From the NCBI GenBank assembly GCA_026027325.1, contig JAMSLZ010000001.1, positions 1 through 64,000 of the forward strand: a stretch of 64,000 nt of DNA, given 5' to 3'. The stretch is from Actinomucor elegans (taxonomy: Eukaryota; Mucoromycota; Mucoromycetes; Mucorales; Mucoraceae). Below are positions 31,544-41,596 of this stretch, piece after piece. Within the stretch, counting starts at the first letter, position 1, and each line of letters opens with the position of its first letter. Under the pieces are notes generated by a model. That model searched no databases. It was not told where the DNA came from and worked only from the letters and a program-made list of their open reading frames with translations. The position numbers and the translations under genes were made by a program.

Positions 31544-34500
31544 TGACATCTTCAGTCCCTCCTTTCATTTCTGCTACTCCTGTCACTCCTTTGAACAATC
31601 CTGTCCGCTCCTTTTCTCTTGCATTGTGGAATGCCAATGGCCTTCGGGTCACTACTATCCATGATGTACTCTCTCATGCTCTCTCTTGTGATATCCTCTT
31701 GATTACTGAAACTTGGCTTACCTCTGGGTTGATCCCTACCGATTGGTCTCAATATCATCTGTACGGTCAAACTGTCACTAATGCCAATGGACGTGGCTCA
31801 GGTGGCGTCACTGCTCTCATCTCCCCTCACTGTCCTTTTACTGTCTCTCAACTTCCGTCTTACAATGCATATACTCTGTCGATCAAGGTTGACAAAGTCA
31901 ATGTGCATTGTGTCTACTTTCCACCCAGTCTCTCTCGTGATCTGGTGCTCTCTTCTCTGAATTCACTGCCTCTTCATTCTGATACTATTATCTGCGGTGA
32001 CTTCAATGCACGCCTTGGTGATGTTACTGGTGATTCTGCAACAAATCCTCGTGGTCTAGCTCTGCTTCCTTGGATTGAAGAACGCAATCTCTCAGTGTTG
32101 AACTCTTCCTTGGCGTATGGTATTGATACATACTGTACCTTTAGAAATGGTGCTGTGGCGAGCAGTATCATTGATTTGTTCTTGACCAACATTGGTGGTT
32201 CTGGTATGGTGTCTCCTTCTCTTTCTGTGGCATCCGATCTGTCTTTGGGCTCTGATCATCGGCTGCTTCAGTTGGGGTTCAAGTACATTGCTGTTTCTGG
32301 TGGCTCTTCTAGTGTAGGTGACTCTTCGGTGCTGGCTCCTCGTAGGACATGGAACCTCAGTCGGCTGGCTGAGTCTGAGCCTTTGGCTCTGTTCCATACT
32401 CGGTTTCGGTGTCTGGTGGCTCCTTTGAAGGATACTCTTGCTGGTCTGGTTGGTTCTCCTCCGGATACTCGTCCACCTATAGATTCACTCAATACATCTC
32501 TGAATGAGTGTCTCTATCAGGCGATGGATGAATCCATTGGGTCTAAGGCTCCCCGTCCTGGTCATTGGAAGAAGTACTGGACTGCTGATCTGGAAGCTGC
32601 TGCTCGAGAACGTGATCGCCTCTATTGCCGTTGGCGTCATTCATTTGGTGTTGACAAGGCTTATTACTGGCATCTCCATCTGCAAGCTCACAAGTCGTTT
32701 CGTCGTGCTGTTGCTGCTGCAAAAAGACTCTCCTGGAAGAACTTTTGCATGTCACTCCAAAAAGACTTTGCCAAGGCCACTGCTACCATGTCTAGGCTGA
32801 AACGCCGGAAAGAAACCTCTGCTACGTATGCTCATCCTGATGGCCCTCAAGCATCAGTCGATTCTATGGCTACACACCTGGCTACAGTGTATGATGGTTC
32901 TCTTTTGTCGACTGCTTCTCGTCCCCTGGCTGCTCCTGACTTTGGTTTAGAAGTGCCTTTCCTGGTGTCTGATGAAGAAGTGTCTTGGATTTTCTCGGTG
33001 GACACCTTGGTTGAGCGTATCAAACAGTTGCCGAATCGCAAAGCTCCTGGTCCTGATCATCTAAAAGCTGAAATGCTCAAGGCTGCTGGTGATTTACTTG
33101 CTCCTGTTCTCTCTTTGCTATTCCAGGTTTGTTACCAATGGTGCTATACACCGGTTCTATGGCGTCAAGCCCAGGTTTTTCCTATCTTCAAGAAAGGTGA
33201 TGCTTCTGATCCTGCCAACTACAGGCCAATTTCTTTGACTTCGGTGATGCGTAAGTTGTTTGAGATTACCATTGCACAAAGCGTCTATGACCATTCGCCT
33301 TCTCTAGATCTCGCACAAGGTGGCTTCCGTCCCATGCGTAGTCCTCTGGATCAAGCCCTCTGTCTGCACGACCTGATGCACAACTACTTCTTGGTTCATC
33401 ACCACTATCCTGTTGTTGCTTTTCTGGATATTAAGGCTGCCTATGACACTGTTGATCGATGTGTGATCTGGAATGCTCTTGAGAATTCATCTCTGCCTCG
33501 GCCTCTCCTTGGTCTGCTGGTCAATCTATTTGATGATGTATCCATCTCCGTATTGATTGCCAACCACATCTCTTCCTCTTTCTCCCCTGCCACTGGTGTA
33601 CTCCAAGGCTCGGTGTTGAGTCCTCACTTGTACTCTTTGTACATCAACTCCTTGCCTGAGCTCCTTCGGTCTGAAGCTTCGGATACTACTGCTGTGGTGT
33701 CTCCTCCTGGATCTGCTGAGGCTGTGGCCATTAACTGTCTTCTGTTTGCCGACGATGTGGCAATCTTTGGCTCCAAACATGAGGTGCAAAATATGTTGAA
33801 TTTAGCTGCTGATCATTCAAGAGTACTGGGCTATCGTTGGAATCCTACCAAGTGTGCTGTCCTGAACGCTCCTTCTGTGACCTCCTCTACGTCTACCAAC
33901 TTTAGACTGAGTCTCTATGATGTTCCTCTGCCTGCAGTGAACGAGTTCACGTATCTTGGTATGCCATTCAACAAGAAAGGTCTTGATGGTCCGGGTATCC
34001 TGGCTAAACGGTCTGGTGGTGCTGTCAAAACCATGGCTCTACTGAATTCGGTTGGTGTCAACCGCAATGGCTTCTCTCTCTTGCTCTGTTCTCGGTTATA
34101 TACTACCTTCATTCGGCCCAAGTTTGAGTACGGTCTTGCTATATCTAGGCTCTCTGCTGCTGACTTTACTGCTTTGGATAACCTTCAGAACCGGTTAGTT
34201 GGTATGTTTGTTGGCTCCCGATGGTTCAATGTCACGAAGCACATCACTTGTATCCCTTCCATGAAGCATCGATACAATGTCCTGGTTACCAAGTATGCCC
34301 TACGATCGCAATGGCTTCCTGATGATTGCTTGATATCCTTGCTGAACTCTTCTCGAGACAATTCTCCTTCTGGTCTTGGCTACACTCGATTGAACAAGCT
34401 TCTATATCTCAATCCTATGTATATGGCATTGCCCAATCCTGTACCTACAGCCTCTCGTCTCAAGTCCTGGTTCTCTGGCTACTGGCAAGATCTCTTTGAC

Positions 34501-34950
34501 AAGCAAATGGCTGCTGCTGCTCACACTGGTAAATCGGTTCTTTTGCGTGCTTGTCGGCCCTCTACTTCAAAGCCTGATCCAATACTGTACCTGCCTATGA
34601 CTCGTGCTGCTCGCAGTCGTCTTGTTCGATGGCGGTTAGGCCGTTTCGCTAACCGTGATGAATTGTGTCCTTGTTTCACTGGTTGCCGGCTCTCTCGAGA
34701 TCACTTTGTGTTCAATTGCCGTGGCATTGATCCTCGCCTTCTGTGCCAATTACCTGCTGCTCCGCCAGATGTCAATCGCATTGATCATGCCCTGAACTTA
34801 TTGCCCTTGAAAGCATCCAATGGTCCACCGTCTTTCTGGTCTGCACTCCTTGAGGTTCTCTATGTGATTGACACGCTGTGTCATCCTCTTGCTGCTATCG
34901 TCCCAGATCCAGATCCTGGTGATGCCTGGTTCTTCGCTCCTTCTGTCTAG
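31543..34950 (+). CDS. LINE-3 ORF2, endonuclease-reverse transcriptase, 1135 aa
   Basis: It is complete and open. The EEP (apurinic-like) endonuclease occupies about residues 22-240: WNANG near 29-33, Glu56 in LLITETWL, GDFNARLGD near 152, and SDH near 236-238 (catalytic). The RT occupies about 480-800: KAPGPDHLKAEML, the Asp of FLDIKAAYD (about 628), GVLQGSVLSP, and FADD (about 734-737, metal-binding Asp pair). The C-terminal motif CPCFTGCRLSRDHFVFNC is near 1042-1060. No RNase H domain is recognisable. The last residues (FFAPSV) and the first 100 bp of the 3' UTR differ from the other LINEs, which end AATRTI or AATPAI. The start codon shares its A with the ORF1 stop. Confidence 0.94.
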   Translation: MTSSVPPFISATPVTPLNNPVRSFSLALWNANGLRVTTIHDVLSHALSCDILLITETWLTSGLIPTDWSQYHLYGQTVTNANGRGSGGVTALISPHCPFTVSQLPSYNAYTLSIKVDKVNVHCVYFPPSLSRDLVLSSLNSLPLHSDTIICGDFNARLGDVTGDSATNPRGLALLPWIEERNLSVLNSSLAYGIDTYCTFRNGAVASSIIDLFLTNIGGSGMVSPSLSVASDLSLGSDHRLLQLGFKYIAVSGGSSSVGDSSVLAPRRTWNLSRLAESEPLALFHTRFRCLVAPLKDTLAGLVGSPPDTRPPIDSLNTSLNECLYQAMDESIGSKAPRPGHWKKYWTADLEAAARERDRLYCRWRHSFGVDKAYYWHLHLQAHKSFRRAVAAAKRLSWKNFCMSLQKDFAKATATMSRLKRRKETSATYAHPDGPQASVDSMATHLATVYDGSLLSTASRPLAAPDFGLEVPFLVSDEEVSWIFSVDTLVERIKQLPNRKAPGPDHLKAEMLKAAGDLLAPVLSLLFQVCYQWCYTPVLWRQAQVFPIFKKGDASDPANYRPISLTSVMRKLFEITIAQSVYDHSPSLDLAQGGFRPMRSPLDQALCLHDLMHNYFLVHHHYPVVAFLDIKAAYDTVDRCVIWNALENSSLPRPLLGLLVNLFDDVSISVLIANHISSSFSPATGVLQGSVLSPHLYSLYINSLPELLRSEASDTTAVVSPPGSAEAVAINCLLFADDVAIFGSKHEVQNMLNLAADHSRVLGYRWNPTKCAVLNAPSVTSSTSTNFRLSLYDVPLPAVNEFTYLGMPFNKKGLDGPGILAKRSGGAVKTMALLNSVGVNRNGFSLLLCSRLYTTFIRPKFEYGLAISRLSAADFTALDNLQNRLVGMFVGSRWFNVTKHITCIPSMKHRYNVLVTKYALRSQWLPDDCLISLLNSSRDNSPSGLGYTRLNKLLYLNPMYMALPNPVPTASRLKSWFSGYWQDLFDKQMAAAAHTGKSVLLRACRPSTSKPDPILYLPMTRAARSRLVRWRLGRFANRDELCPCFTGCRLSRDHFVFNCRGIDPRLLCQLPAAPPDVNRIDHALNLLPLKASNGPPSFWSALLEVLYVIDTLCHPLAAIVPDPDPGDAWFFAPSV

Positions 34951-35277
34951 TAGGCCTTGATGGCTACTACGTTCTTCGCGACTTCTTGGCTACCGATGAA
35001 CTAAGCTGCTTGTCTTCCAACTGCGCTGCCGCAGTGGTAAGTGATTATCAAAGTTCCCAGCTGTTGGCATGTCTTTTGGATCATTCAGTCTTACAGTAAT
35101 CCTCTGCATCTCTATCTTGTCTTCAACCTTTTTCTCCCTTGTGGGTCTCAGGGTTTTTTATACTTTTTTCTATGTTTATTTTAAACACTTTTCATATAGT
35201 TAGGCTAGATGCTCTATAGAGTTTGCCCATATAACTACTTATTAATAAAATATAATCTTTAAACTGAGCTACATCCC
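34951..35277 (+). other. LINE-3 3' UTR, divergent first 100 bp
   Basis: About 34930-35030 does not match the other LINE units closely. From GGTAAGTGATTATC onward it is near-identical to them, ending GAGCTACATCCC at Ty3-1. This is a mosaic 3' end. Confidence 0.75.
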
Positions 35278-35778
35278 TGTTGTAAACGCTCATGATTATA
35301 TCAGTAAAGAAGAGGTTGTATAGGCTTTGGCAGCCATATGCCCACCTTTATGAATAGCTTGAAGATGTAACTCATTATTACCCGAATCCAGAATATAAAC
35401 AACTGTGTAATTATTACGCTTTATTATAAAACAAGAAATAGCAGTAAAAGACAAATTCCTAATCGAGTGTTATGCCGAGATAAAATGCTTACCTTTATTT
35501 ACAGTCCGATATGGTACCGCAGTATGTCGGCCATCATCATCATCTTGGAATATCAGCAAGTCACTATGAGCCGCGCAGTCAACAAGCTACTAGCTTACGT
35601 ATACCCATAATATCATTAGTCAACCGCAGCAAGCTGAAAAGTATAAAAGGACGAGCTCTTAGCTGATTAGAAAAAGATGATTCGAAATTGAATTTTGGAA
35701 ATAAAAAGACTTACCACAGTTTTGATATTATTCTTCTGTTCTTCTATTATAATCCTCTTTCTATCCACGTACACAACA
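35278..35778 (+). repeat. Ty3-1 5' LTR (501 bp)
   Basis: TGTTGTAAACGC...CACAACA. A TATAAAA box is at 35642-35648, which would start the genomic RNA in the last 110 bp of the LTR. Confidence 0.95.
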
Positions 35779-35803
35779 TTTTTTAATATCAATCACTGTC
35801 AAG

Positions 35804-38800
35804 ATGAATCCTACTACTACTGTTGCCAATGGTTCCGCTGCTACTACTCCTATCAATGACTTTGATGGCTTATTCTTGGATGAATCAAGTTTATCCAATC
35901 CTGATGCTAACTTTGGTTCTATTGCTGCTGGGTCCATGGTTATTGACTCTGAGTATCCATCCGAGGCTATGGATGAGATGCAACTAGTGCAGAACAACAT
36001 TGCCGAACTTCGTGCAGATGTTGCTCGCCACCTCCGAGAGTTCAGTCGCGCTAGAGTAGCTGGTGATGGAGCTGCTGCAGACAGAGCTATGGAAGGTATT
36101 GAACGTACCAAGAGGATGCTTACCAAAATCCAAGAGTACAGTTCGATGATGGGCAAGATGGATCGCTCTGACGATGCCGGATTGACCTTGAATCGCCGCG
36201 ATCTTCCAAAATTCCAATTAGTTACAAGTGCCATTAGACCATTCCCAGGATATGAGGTATTTGAGTCGGTTGAGCATTTCCTACGAGAATTTGAAGATGT
36301 GATCGCTTCGTCCTCCCTGACCATTGAACGAGTATGGAAGAGACTTTTACCTTTGTGCCTCCCCCATGGTGATAAGGCTTGGGCTGAGAGTGATTTGAAG
36401 AAATGCCAGACTTGGGTGGAAGCTCGTCAAGAGTTTGTCAGACACCACGGTTCTTCTTTGGTGACAAGAAGATACACGGACCAAGTATTCACGATGACCA
36501 TGTCTAACAAGGAGTCAGTCAGTGATTATGCGAAACGATTTCAGTTAGCCATGTATAATGCCGGTTTACCCAGGGATTGTCCACGAGTAGCGGATCGTTT
36601 TTTGGCATCTCTTACAAGACCAGTACAAACGTTGATCAGAGTGACTCTTGCTAGAGCTGGATTGTCAGGCACTGCTGCAGAGAAGTATACAGTTGATCAG
36701 ATTACGCAAGTTGGGCGTGATATCCTTGGAGATGACCATTCCACCTATTATGAAGCAGTTTCTTTGTTTCCCGGTGCGCCAAGAGAGCAGCAACACGAGA
36801 GAAGCTACAGAAGAGACAAGGCCAAGGATACCAAGCAAGGGCATGCTATGCATCGCACCGCTCATAGCAACAATAAAGTATTCAAGTCCTATTTCTGCGT
36901 GCAACACGGCAAGAACGGAACTCATGATACGAAGGATTGCTACACGGTTAAGAAGCGAGGGGATAGACCATCCGCTGACAAGAAGACCAAGGAAAGAGAG
37001 TGTTGGAAATGCCACCAGACACCATGGCATCCTGGTCATAAGTGTGCTGAGAAAAGCAACACGGTGTTGGCTGTCTCGAGGGCTCCAAGTAATGAGAAGT
37101 CCATTGAAGAACAAGTCCAGGAAGATATTGACATGACCAGTTCCGAGCTTGAGAACGCGAGTTATGACTGTAAGTATCTTAATAAGAATAAGAGTGACAA
37201 GTTTAAAGCTAATGACGCATTTAATTTATGTACACCATTGATTGTAGAATCAGAGCGGCTTCTAGGGCAGGTGGACACCGGAAGTAGTTGTAGCTTCATC
37301 AGTTTATCTTCATTAAAGAATAAACTACATATAAATAAAATATATAAGTTATCTGGTTCCTACAATTTCTTATCGCATGAGAATTCTGCAAAGAGAATTG
37401 GTATTACCGTTCCTTTGGAAATAAAGTACGCTAATGGCATTAAGTTCAAACATTCATTTGAAGTTATGAACTTTAACCAAGGTTTCGAGTTTGATATCCT
37501 ACTTGGCACAGATATTCTTCCCAAGATGAATATTGGCTTGACTGGAGTGGCTTTTCGTATAAAAGACGATCATGCACATTCTGATGCTGCCTTGAGCGAT
37601 AAAGCCATTTTTGATAACTTGAACATTGAATCAGAAAAGAAACATGAACCTGATAATTCGCCAGCTGGTACGCCTGAGCAAAGAGCAGAGTTTATGAGTA
37701 TCATTAAAGAGTCATTAGAGATCAATCAGAGTATACCTATGACATCTTCTTGCCCACTACCTGAATCAATTGTACATTTACCAACCAAGGAAGGTGCAAC
37801 GGCGTATAGACGTCAATATCCCATTCCTTATGCACTGAGACCAGTTCTTGATAAACAGATCAAAGAATGGCTAGAAACAGGCACTATCATTAGATCTCGA
37901 GTGAATACGTCTTTTAACAGTCCATTACTACTTGTTCCTAAACGCAACAAAGATGGCGAGATTGTTAGTCATAGAGCGTGTTTAGATGTAAGATCATTGA
38001 ATCAAATTTTACCTCCAACATTTAACTTCCCCGTCCCTCTGGTTAAAGATATCTTTGATAACTTGGCCGGAAAAAAGGTGTTTACAACTCTGGATTTGTC
38101 GAATGCATATCATCGCTTCAAAGTGGCACCTGAGGATGTACATAAGTTATCGTTCACTTATAATGGCAATGGCTTTTCTTTTCAAAAAGCGTGCTTTGGA
38201 GTGAAAATGTTAACCTCACAGTTTCAAAAGGTCATGGCGACCTTGTTTGAAGGCGTTGATTGCGTTCAGAACTTCGTGGATGACTGCATTGTTGCCAGTG
38301 AAAGTATCGAACAGCATGCGAGAGATGTAAAATTTGTGATTGAGAGATTAAATTCCGCGAATTTAATCCTGAAAGAATCCAAGTGTTCATGGTTTCAACA
38401 TTCAGTTCGTATGTTGGGATTTGTAGTGGACGCTTCAGGAGTTCGTGTTGATCAATCAAAGCTTACCAATGTTGCAAAATGGCCACTTCCTAATAAAAGT
38501 AAGAAGCACATCCAGCAGTTTATGGGGTTGGTAAACTACCTGAGAGAATTCATCCCGATGATTTCCAGAGTAGCAGAACCACTTACCAGTTTAGTAAACG
38601 CTGAGAATGTCGAAGAGTTGTGGACCAACAGACATACCCAAAGCTTTAATGCAATAAAAGAGATTCTGCAATCAAAAATGATGCTGCATTATCCTGATTT
38701 GTCAAAGAAATTTTATGTGGCTACTGATGCATCGCTCTATGGTGTCGCAGCAGTGTTGTTTCAGAAGAATGATGTTGGTCAAGACCTTTATGTTGGTTTT

Positions 38801-40723
38801 GTATCTAGTTCTTTGTCACCTTCACAGCGTCGCTGGAGCACGACTAAACGAGAATTATATGCAGTCGTATTAGCACTATTAAAATTTCGTAAGTATATCT
38901 GGGGCAATAAGTTTACTGTTTTTACAGATCACAAAGCACTGGTATACTTACACACGCAAAAGATTGCCAATCCTATGATGACTGGATGGATCGAAACATT
39001 ATTGGATTTTGACTTCGATGTCGTGCATATCCCCGGTATCTTGAACAAATTACCTGATATCTTGAGCCGTTTGTATCCACCTTTAGAAGATGAACACAAA
39101 CTGGTGGAGGATATTGATGCGCCGAAGATCAAACGAAACCCTAAAAACAGATTCACTATAAGAAAGAAGCGATTTAGCCAAGACAAATCTATTAACGTAC
39201 TTGCAACTAAACTCGTGGAAACTAGAGATGAACTGACTGGGTATATGACTCCTCCTGAAGAAGAGAGAGATGCACTATTAAGAGAATCGCATTCCCTTGG
39301 TCACTTTGGATCGCAAGCAATTGTTCGAGATTTGCATTCACAAGGTCTCCATTGGACGAATATCTACGCAGAAGCTAAAGACATTGTTAGTTCATGTATT
39401 GAATGCCAGAAGCACAACATTAGTAAAAGAGGTTATCACCCGTTATCTAATGTAGTAGCTCATCGGCCATTTGACCATATTGCTATTGACTTAGCTGGAC
39501 CTTTTGATGTAACTGAAGAAGGATATGTTTACATGTTGGTTATAACAGATATTTGTTCCAAATTCGTTATTCTCAGACCTCTGAAGAACAAACAATCCGA
39601 TACTGTTGCAAAAGAGTTGGTTAAAGTCTATGGTGATTTTGGTGTTCCACGTATTTGTCAATCTGATAATGGTTTAGAGTTCAAGAATGCTGTAATGACA
39701 AGTATTTCAAAGAACCTAGGTATTGATCGTAGATATACCACCCCATATCATCCTCGAGCAAATGGAGCAGCCGAAAATGCAGTTCGTACAGCGACTAACA
39801 CGTTAAGAAAGATGATGAAGTCAGATAGTCATAGCTGGGCGTATTATCTTCCTATCATACAGCTCTGCATGAATCGACACATAAAAGCAAAAACGATGAG
39901 TTCTCCATTCTCCTTAATGTTTGCACGAAGAGTCAATTTACCTGACGATTACGGCAACGAGAAGAAGTTTAAACTGCCAATCGAGTCTATGACCGTAAAG
40001 GAATTGGAAGAACGAGTAGAGTACATGGACAAGATTGTTTTTCCCGCTATCATCCAAAGAACAGAGAAGATAAATGAGGAATACAATAAGAAGTTCAATC
40101 AAAAGAATGTACTAGTCGATATCCCCGTTGGAACGCATGTAATGGTTCGGTTGCAAAATCGATCAAGCAAACTAGCGCCAATGTTTGAAGGACCATATAC
40201 AGTGGTTCGCAGAAATACTGGAGGATCATATGAATTGAAAGATGAACAAAACGAACTATTGTCTCGTAATTATGTGCCGTCTGAACTGAAAGTTGTTACC
40301 CTTGATGAATCGAGCATCGAAGAGGAATACTATGAAGTTGAAGATATCCGAGACCATAGAGGAGAAGAAGGTCATCGAGAATATTTAACAAAATGGAAAG
40401 GGTATTCAGAAAAAGACAACACTTGGCAAAAAGCGAGTGATTTTACAGATCCCACTATAATTCAACGGTACTGGAATAAGCAAAAGGAATTACAACGTTT
40501 AGAGCATGGAAGAGCCGAACAGTTGTTAGAGCATTCCGAATCTACGCGACTCAAACGGAAAAGAACAGCCCGTAACTCCGTGAACACTGGGAAAAAGGCG
40601 TCTTTGGTTGCAAATGGTAACAATAGTTCCTCCAAGAATAAACAAGCAATTCCTGCTACGTTGAGTAGAGAAGAGAGATTATCGAACAGAAACGTGTATA
40701 AAAGGAAGAGAACAAACCACTAA
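35804..40723 (+). CDS. Ty3-1 Gag-Pol polyprotein with chromodomain, 1639 aa
   Basis: A single open frame. The Gag part is residues 1 to about 430, with a retrotransposon-gag helical region and two Cys/His segments (FCVQHGKNGTHDTKDC and ECWKCHQTPWHPGHKC) near 365-410. Protease: VDTGSS near 489-494. RT: FTTLDLSNAYHRF (about 762) and FVDDC (about 823-827). RNase H: YVATDAS (about 969) and TDHKALVY. Integrase: H-H-C-C zinc finger (HSLGHFG...CIECQ), then Asp in AIDLAGPF, Asp in QSDNGLEF and Glu in GAAENAV. The C-terminal chromodomain is near 1510-1550 (YYEVEDIRDH...YLTKWKGYS...TW). This order (RT, RNase H, IN, chromodomain) defines chromoviruses, whose chromodomain can direct integration to methylated-H3K9 heterochromatin. 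A 25-nt leader separates it from the LTR. Confidence 0.95.
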   Translation: MNPTTTVANGSAATTPINDFDGLFLDESSLSNPDANFGSIAAGSMVIDSEYPSEAMDEMQLVQNNIAELRADVARHLREFSRARVAGDGAAADRAMEGIERTKRMLTKIQEYSSMMGKMDRSDDAGLTLNRRDLPKFQLVTSAIRPFPGYEVFESVEHFLREFEDVIASSSLTIERVWKRLLPLCLPHGDKAWAESDLKKCQTWVEARQEFVRHHGSSLVTRRYTDQVFTMTMSNKESVSDYAKRFQLAMYNAGLPRDCPRVADRFLASLTRPVQTLIRVTLARAGLSGTAAEKYTVDQITQVGRDILGDDHSTYYEAVSLFPGAPREQQHERSYRRDKAKDTKQGHAMHRTAHSNNKVFKSYFCVQHGKNGTHDTKDCYTVKKRGDRPSADKKTKERECWKCHQTPWHPGHKCAEKSNTVLAVSRAPSNEKSIEEQVQEDIDMTSSELENASYDCKYLNKNKSDKFKANDAFNLCTPLIVESERLLGQVDTGSSCSFISLSSLKNKLHINKIYKLSGSYNFLSHENSAKRIGITVPLEIKYANGIKFKHSFEVMNFNQGFEFDILLGTDILPKMNIGLTGVAFRIKDDHAHSDAALSDKAIFDNLNIESEKKHEPDNSPAGTPEQRAEFMSIIKESLEINQSIPMTSSCPLPESIVHLPTKEGATAYRRQYPIPYALRPVLDKQIKEWLETGTIIRSRVNTSFNSPLLLVPKRNKDGEIVSHRACLDVRSLNQILPPTFNFPVPLVKDIFDNLAGKKVFTTLDLSNAYHRFKVAPEDVHKLSFTYNGNGFSFQKACFGVKMLTSQFQKVMATLFEGVDCVQNFVDDCIVASESIEQHARDVKFVIERLNSANLILKESKCSWFQHSVRMLGFVVDASGVRVDQSKLTNVAKWPLPNKSKKHIQQFMGLVNYLREFIPMISRVAEPLTSLVNAENVEELWTNRHTQSFNAIKEILQSKMMLHYPDLSKKFYVATDASLYGVAAVLFQKNDVGQDLYVGFVSSSLSPSQRRWSTTKRELYAVVLALLKFRKYIWGNKFTVFTDHKALVYLHTQKIANPMMTGWIETLLDFDFDVVHIPGILNKLPDILSRLYPPLEDEHKLVEDIDAPKIKRNPKNRFTIRKKRFSQDKSINVLATKLVETRDELTGYMTPPEEERDALLRESHSLGHFGSQAIVRDLHSQGLHWTNIYAEAKDIVSSCIECQKHNISKRGYHPLSNVVAHRPFDHIAIDLAGPFDVTEEGYVYMLVITDICSKFVILRPLKNKQSDTVAKELVKVYGDFGVPRICQSDNGLEFKNAVMTSISKNLGIDRRYTTPYHPRANGAAENAVRTATNTLRKMMKSDSHSWAYYLPIIQLCMNRHIKAKTMSSPFSLMFARRVNLPDDYGNEKKFKLPIESMTVKELEERVEYMDKIVFPAIIQRTEKINEEYNKKFNQKNVLVDIPVGTHVMVRLQNRSSKLAPMFEGPYTVVRRNTGGSYELKDEQNELLSRNYVPSELKVVTLDESSIEEEYYEVEDIRDHRGEEGHREYLTKWKGYSEKDNTWQKASDFTDPTIIQRYWNKQKELQRLEHGRAEQLLEHSESTRLKRKRTARNSVNTGKKASLVANGNNSSSKNKQAIPATLSREERLSNRNVYKRKRTNH

Positions 40724-40900
40724 AAGAAAGCAGCTAAAGAAAAGGGAGTCACGATAGATTTGAAAAGCCACAAGATGATGCAAATTATGACATAGGACAA
40801 CAATGCGCATGAATGTATATAGAAAGGCAACACATACGATTAGAGATACTGATACAACTGTCGAATCAATACAAGTATGTTTGATTCTGGTGGAGGATAA
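40724..40900 (+). other. Ty3-1 spacer between gag-pol and 3' LTR
   Basis: 177 bp without an ORF, ending in the purine-rich tract used for plus-strand priming (GGTGGAGGATAA next to the LTR). Confidence 0.6.
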
Positions 40901-41401
40901 TGTTGTAAACGCTCATGATTATATCAGTAAAGAAGAGGTTGTATAGGCTTTGGCAGCCATATGCCCACCTTTATGAATAGCTTGAAGATGTAACTCATTA
41001 TTACCCGAATCCAGAATATAAACAACTGTGTAATTATTACGCTTTATTATAAAACAAGAAATAGCAGTAAAAGACAAATTCCTAATCGAGTGTTATGCCG
41101 AGATAAAATGCTTACCTTTATTTACAGTCCGATATGGTACCGCAGTATGTCGGCCATCATCATCATCTTGGAATATCAGCAAGTCACTATGAGCCGCGCA
41201 GTCAACAAGCTACTAGCTTACGTATACCCATAATATCATTAGTCAACCGCAGCAAGCTGAAAAGTATAAAAGGACGAGCTCTTAGCTGATTAGAAAAAGA
41301 TGATTCGAAATTGAATTTTGGAAATAAAAAGACTTACCACAGTTTTGATATTATTCTTCTGTTCTTCTATTATAATCCTCTTTCTATCCACGTACACAAC
41401 A
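40901..41401 (+). repeat. Ty3-1 3' LTR (501 bp)
   Basis: Identical by eye to 35278-35778 and followed by the duplicated ATCCC. Confidence 0.95.
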
Positions 41402-41596
41402 ATCCCCACTCTTCTTTCGCTTTTGAAAACTTTTTTCAAAAATCCACTTTTTCAAAGCCGAATATCTCAACAACTACAATACATCCATCTATAAAAATTG
41501 CACATCCATCTTCGCCTCGCCGAGTACTATCTGCAGTTTTTTTTTTCAGAACATTCCATCAAGTTTTCGACATCTTGAAGTTTTTGCCATTTCGAA

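Larger units (their letters stand above)
30407..35277 (+). mobile_element. LINE-3, complete uninterrupted LINE (about 4.87 kb)
   Basis: It runs from the 5' junction CCCCACTCTTCTTTCGC to the 3' end ACATCCC, where Ty3-1 has inserted. It has a 5' UTR of about 190 bp, ORF1 (314 aa), ORF2 (1135 aa) overlapping at TAATG, and a 3' UTR of about 325 bp with no poly(A). Both ORFs are open, so this copy could be active. In Mucor, comparable LINEs are called Grem-LINE1; that identity is inferred from architecture and not tested. Confidence 0.93.
35278..41401 (+). mobile_element. Ty3-1, complete Ty3/gypsy chromovirus (6124 bp)
   Basis: LTRs 35278-35778 and 40901-41401 (501 bp each, identical by eye, TG...CA ends) are flanked by a 5-bp ATCCC duplication (35273-35277, 41402-41406). 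One 1639-codon gag-pol frame lies between them. The insertion lies exactly in the LINE-3/LINE-4 junction. A purine tract GGTGGAGGATAA precedes the 3' LTR. Identical LTRs indicate a very recent insertion. Confidence 0.96.

Noticed and set aside
35761..36324. 187-codon minus-strand ORF at the Ty3-1 gag start
   Set aside because: Antisense shadow of gag extending into the LTR; no domain.
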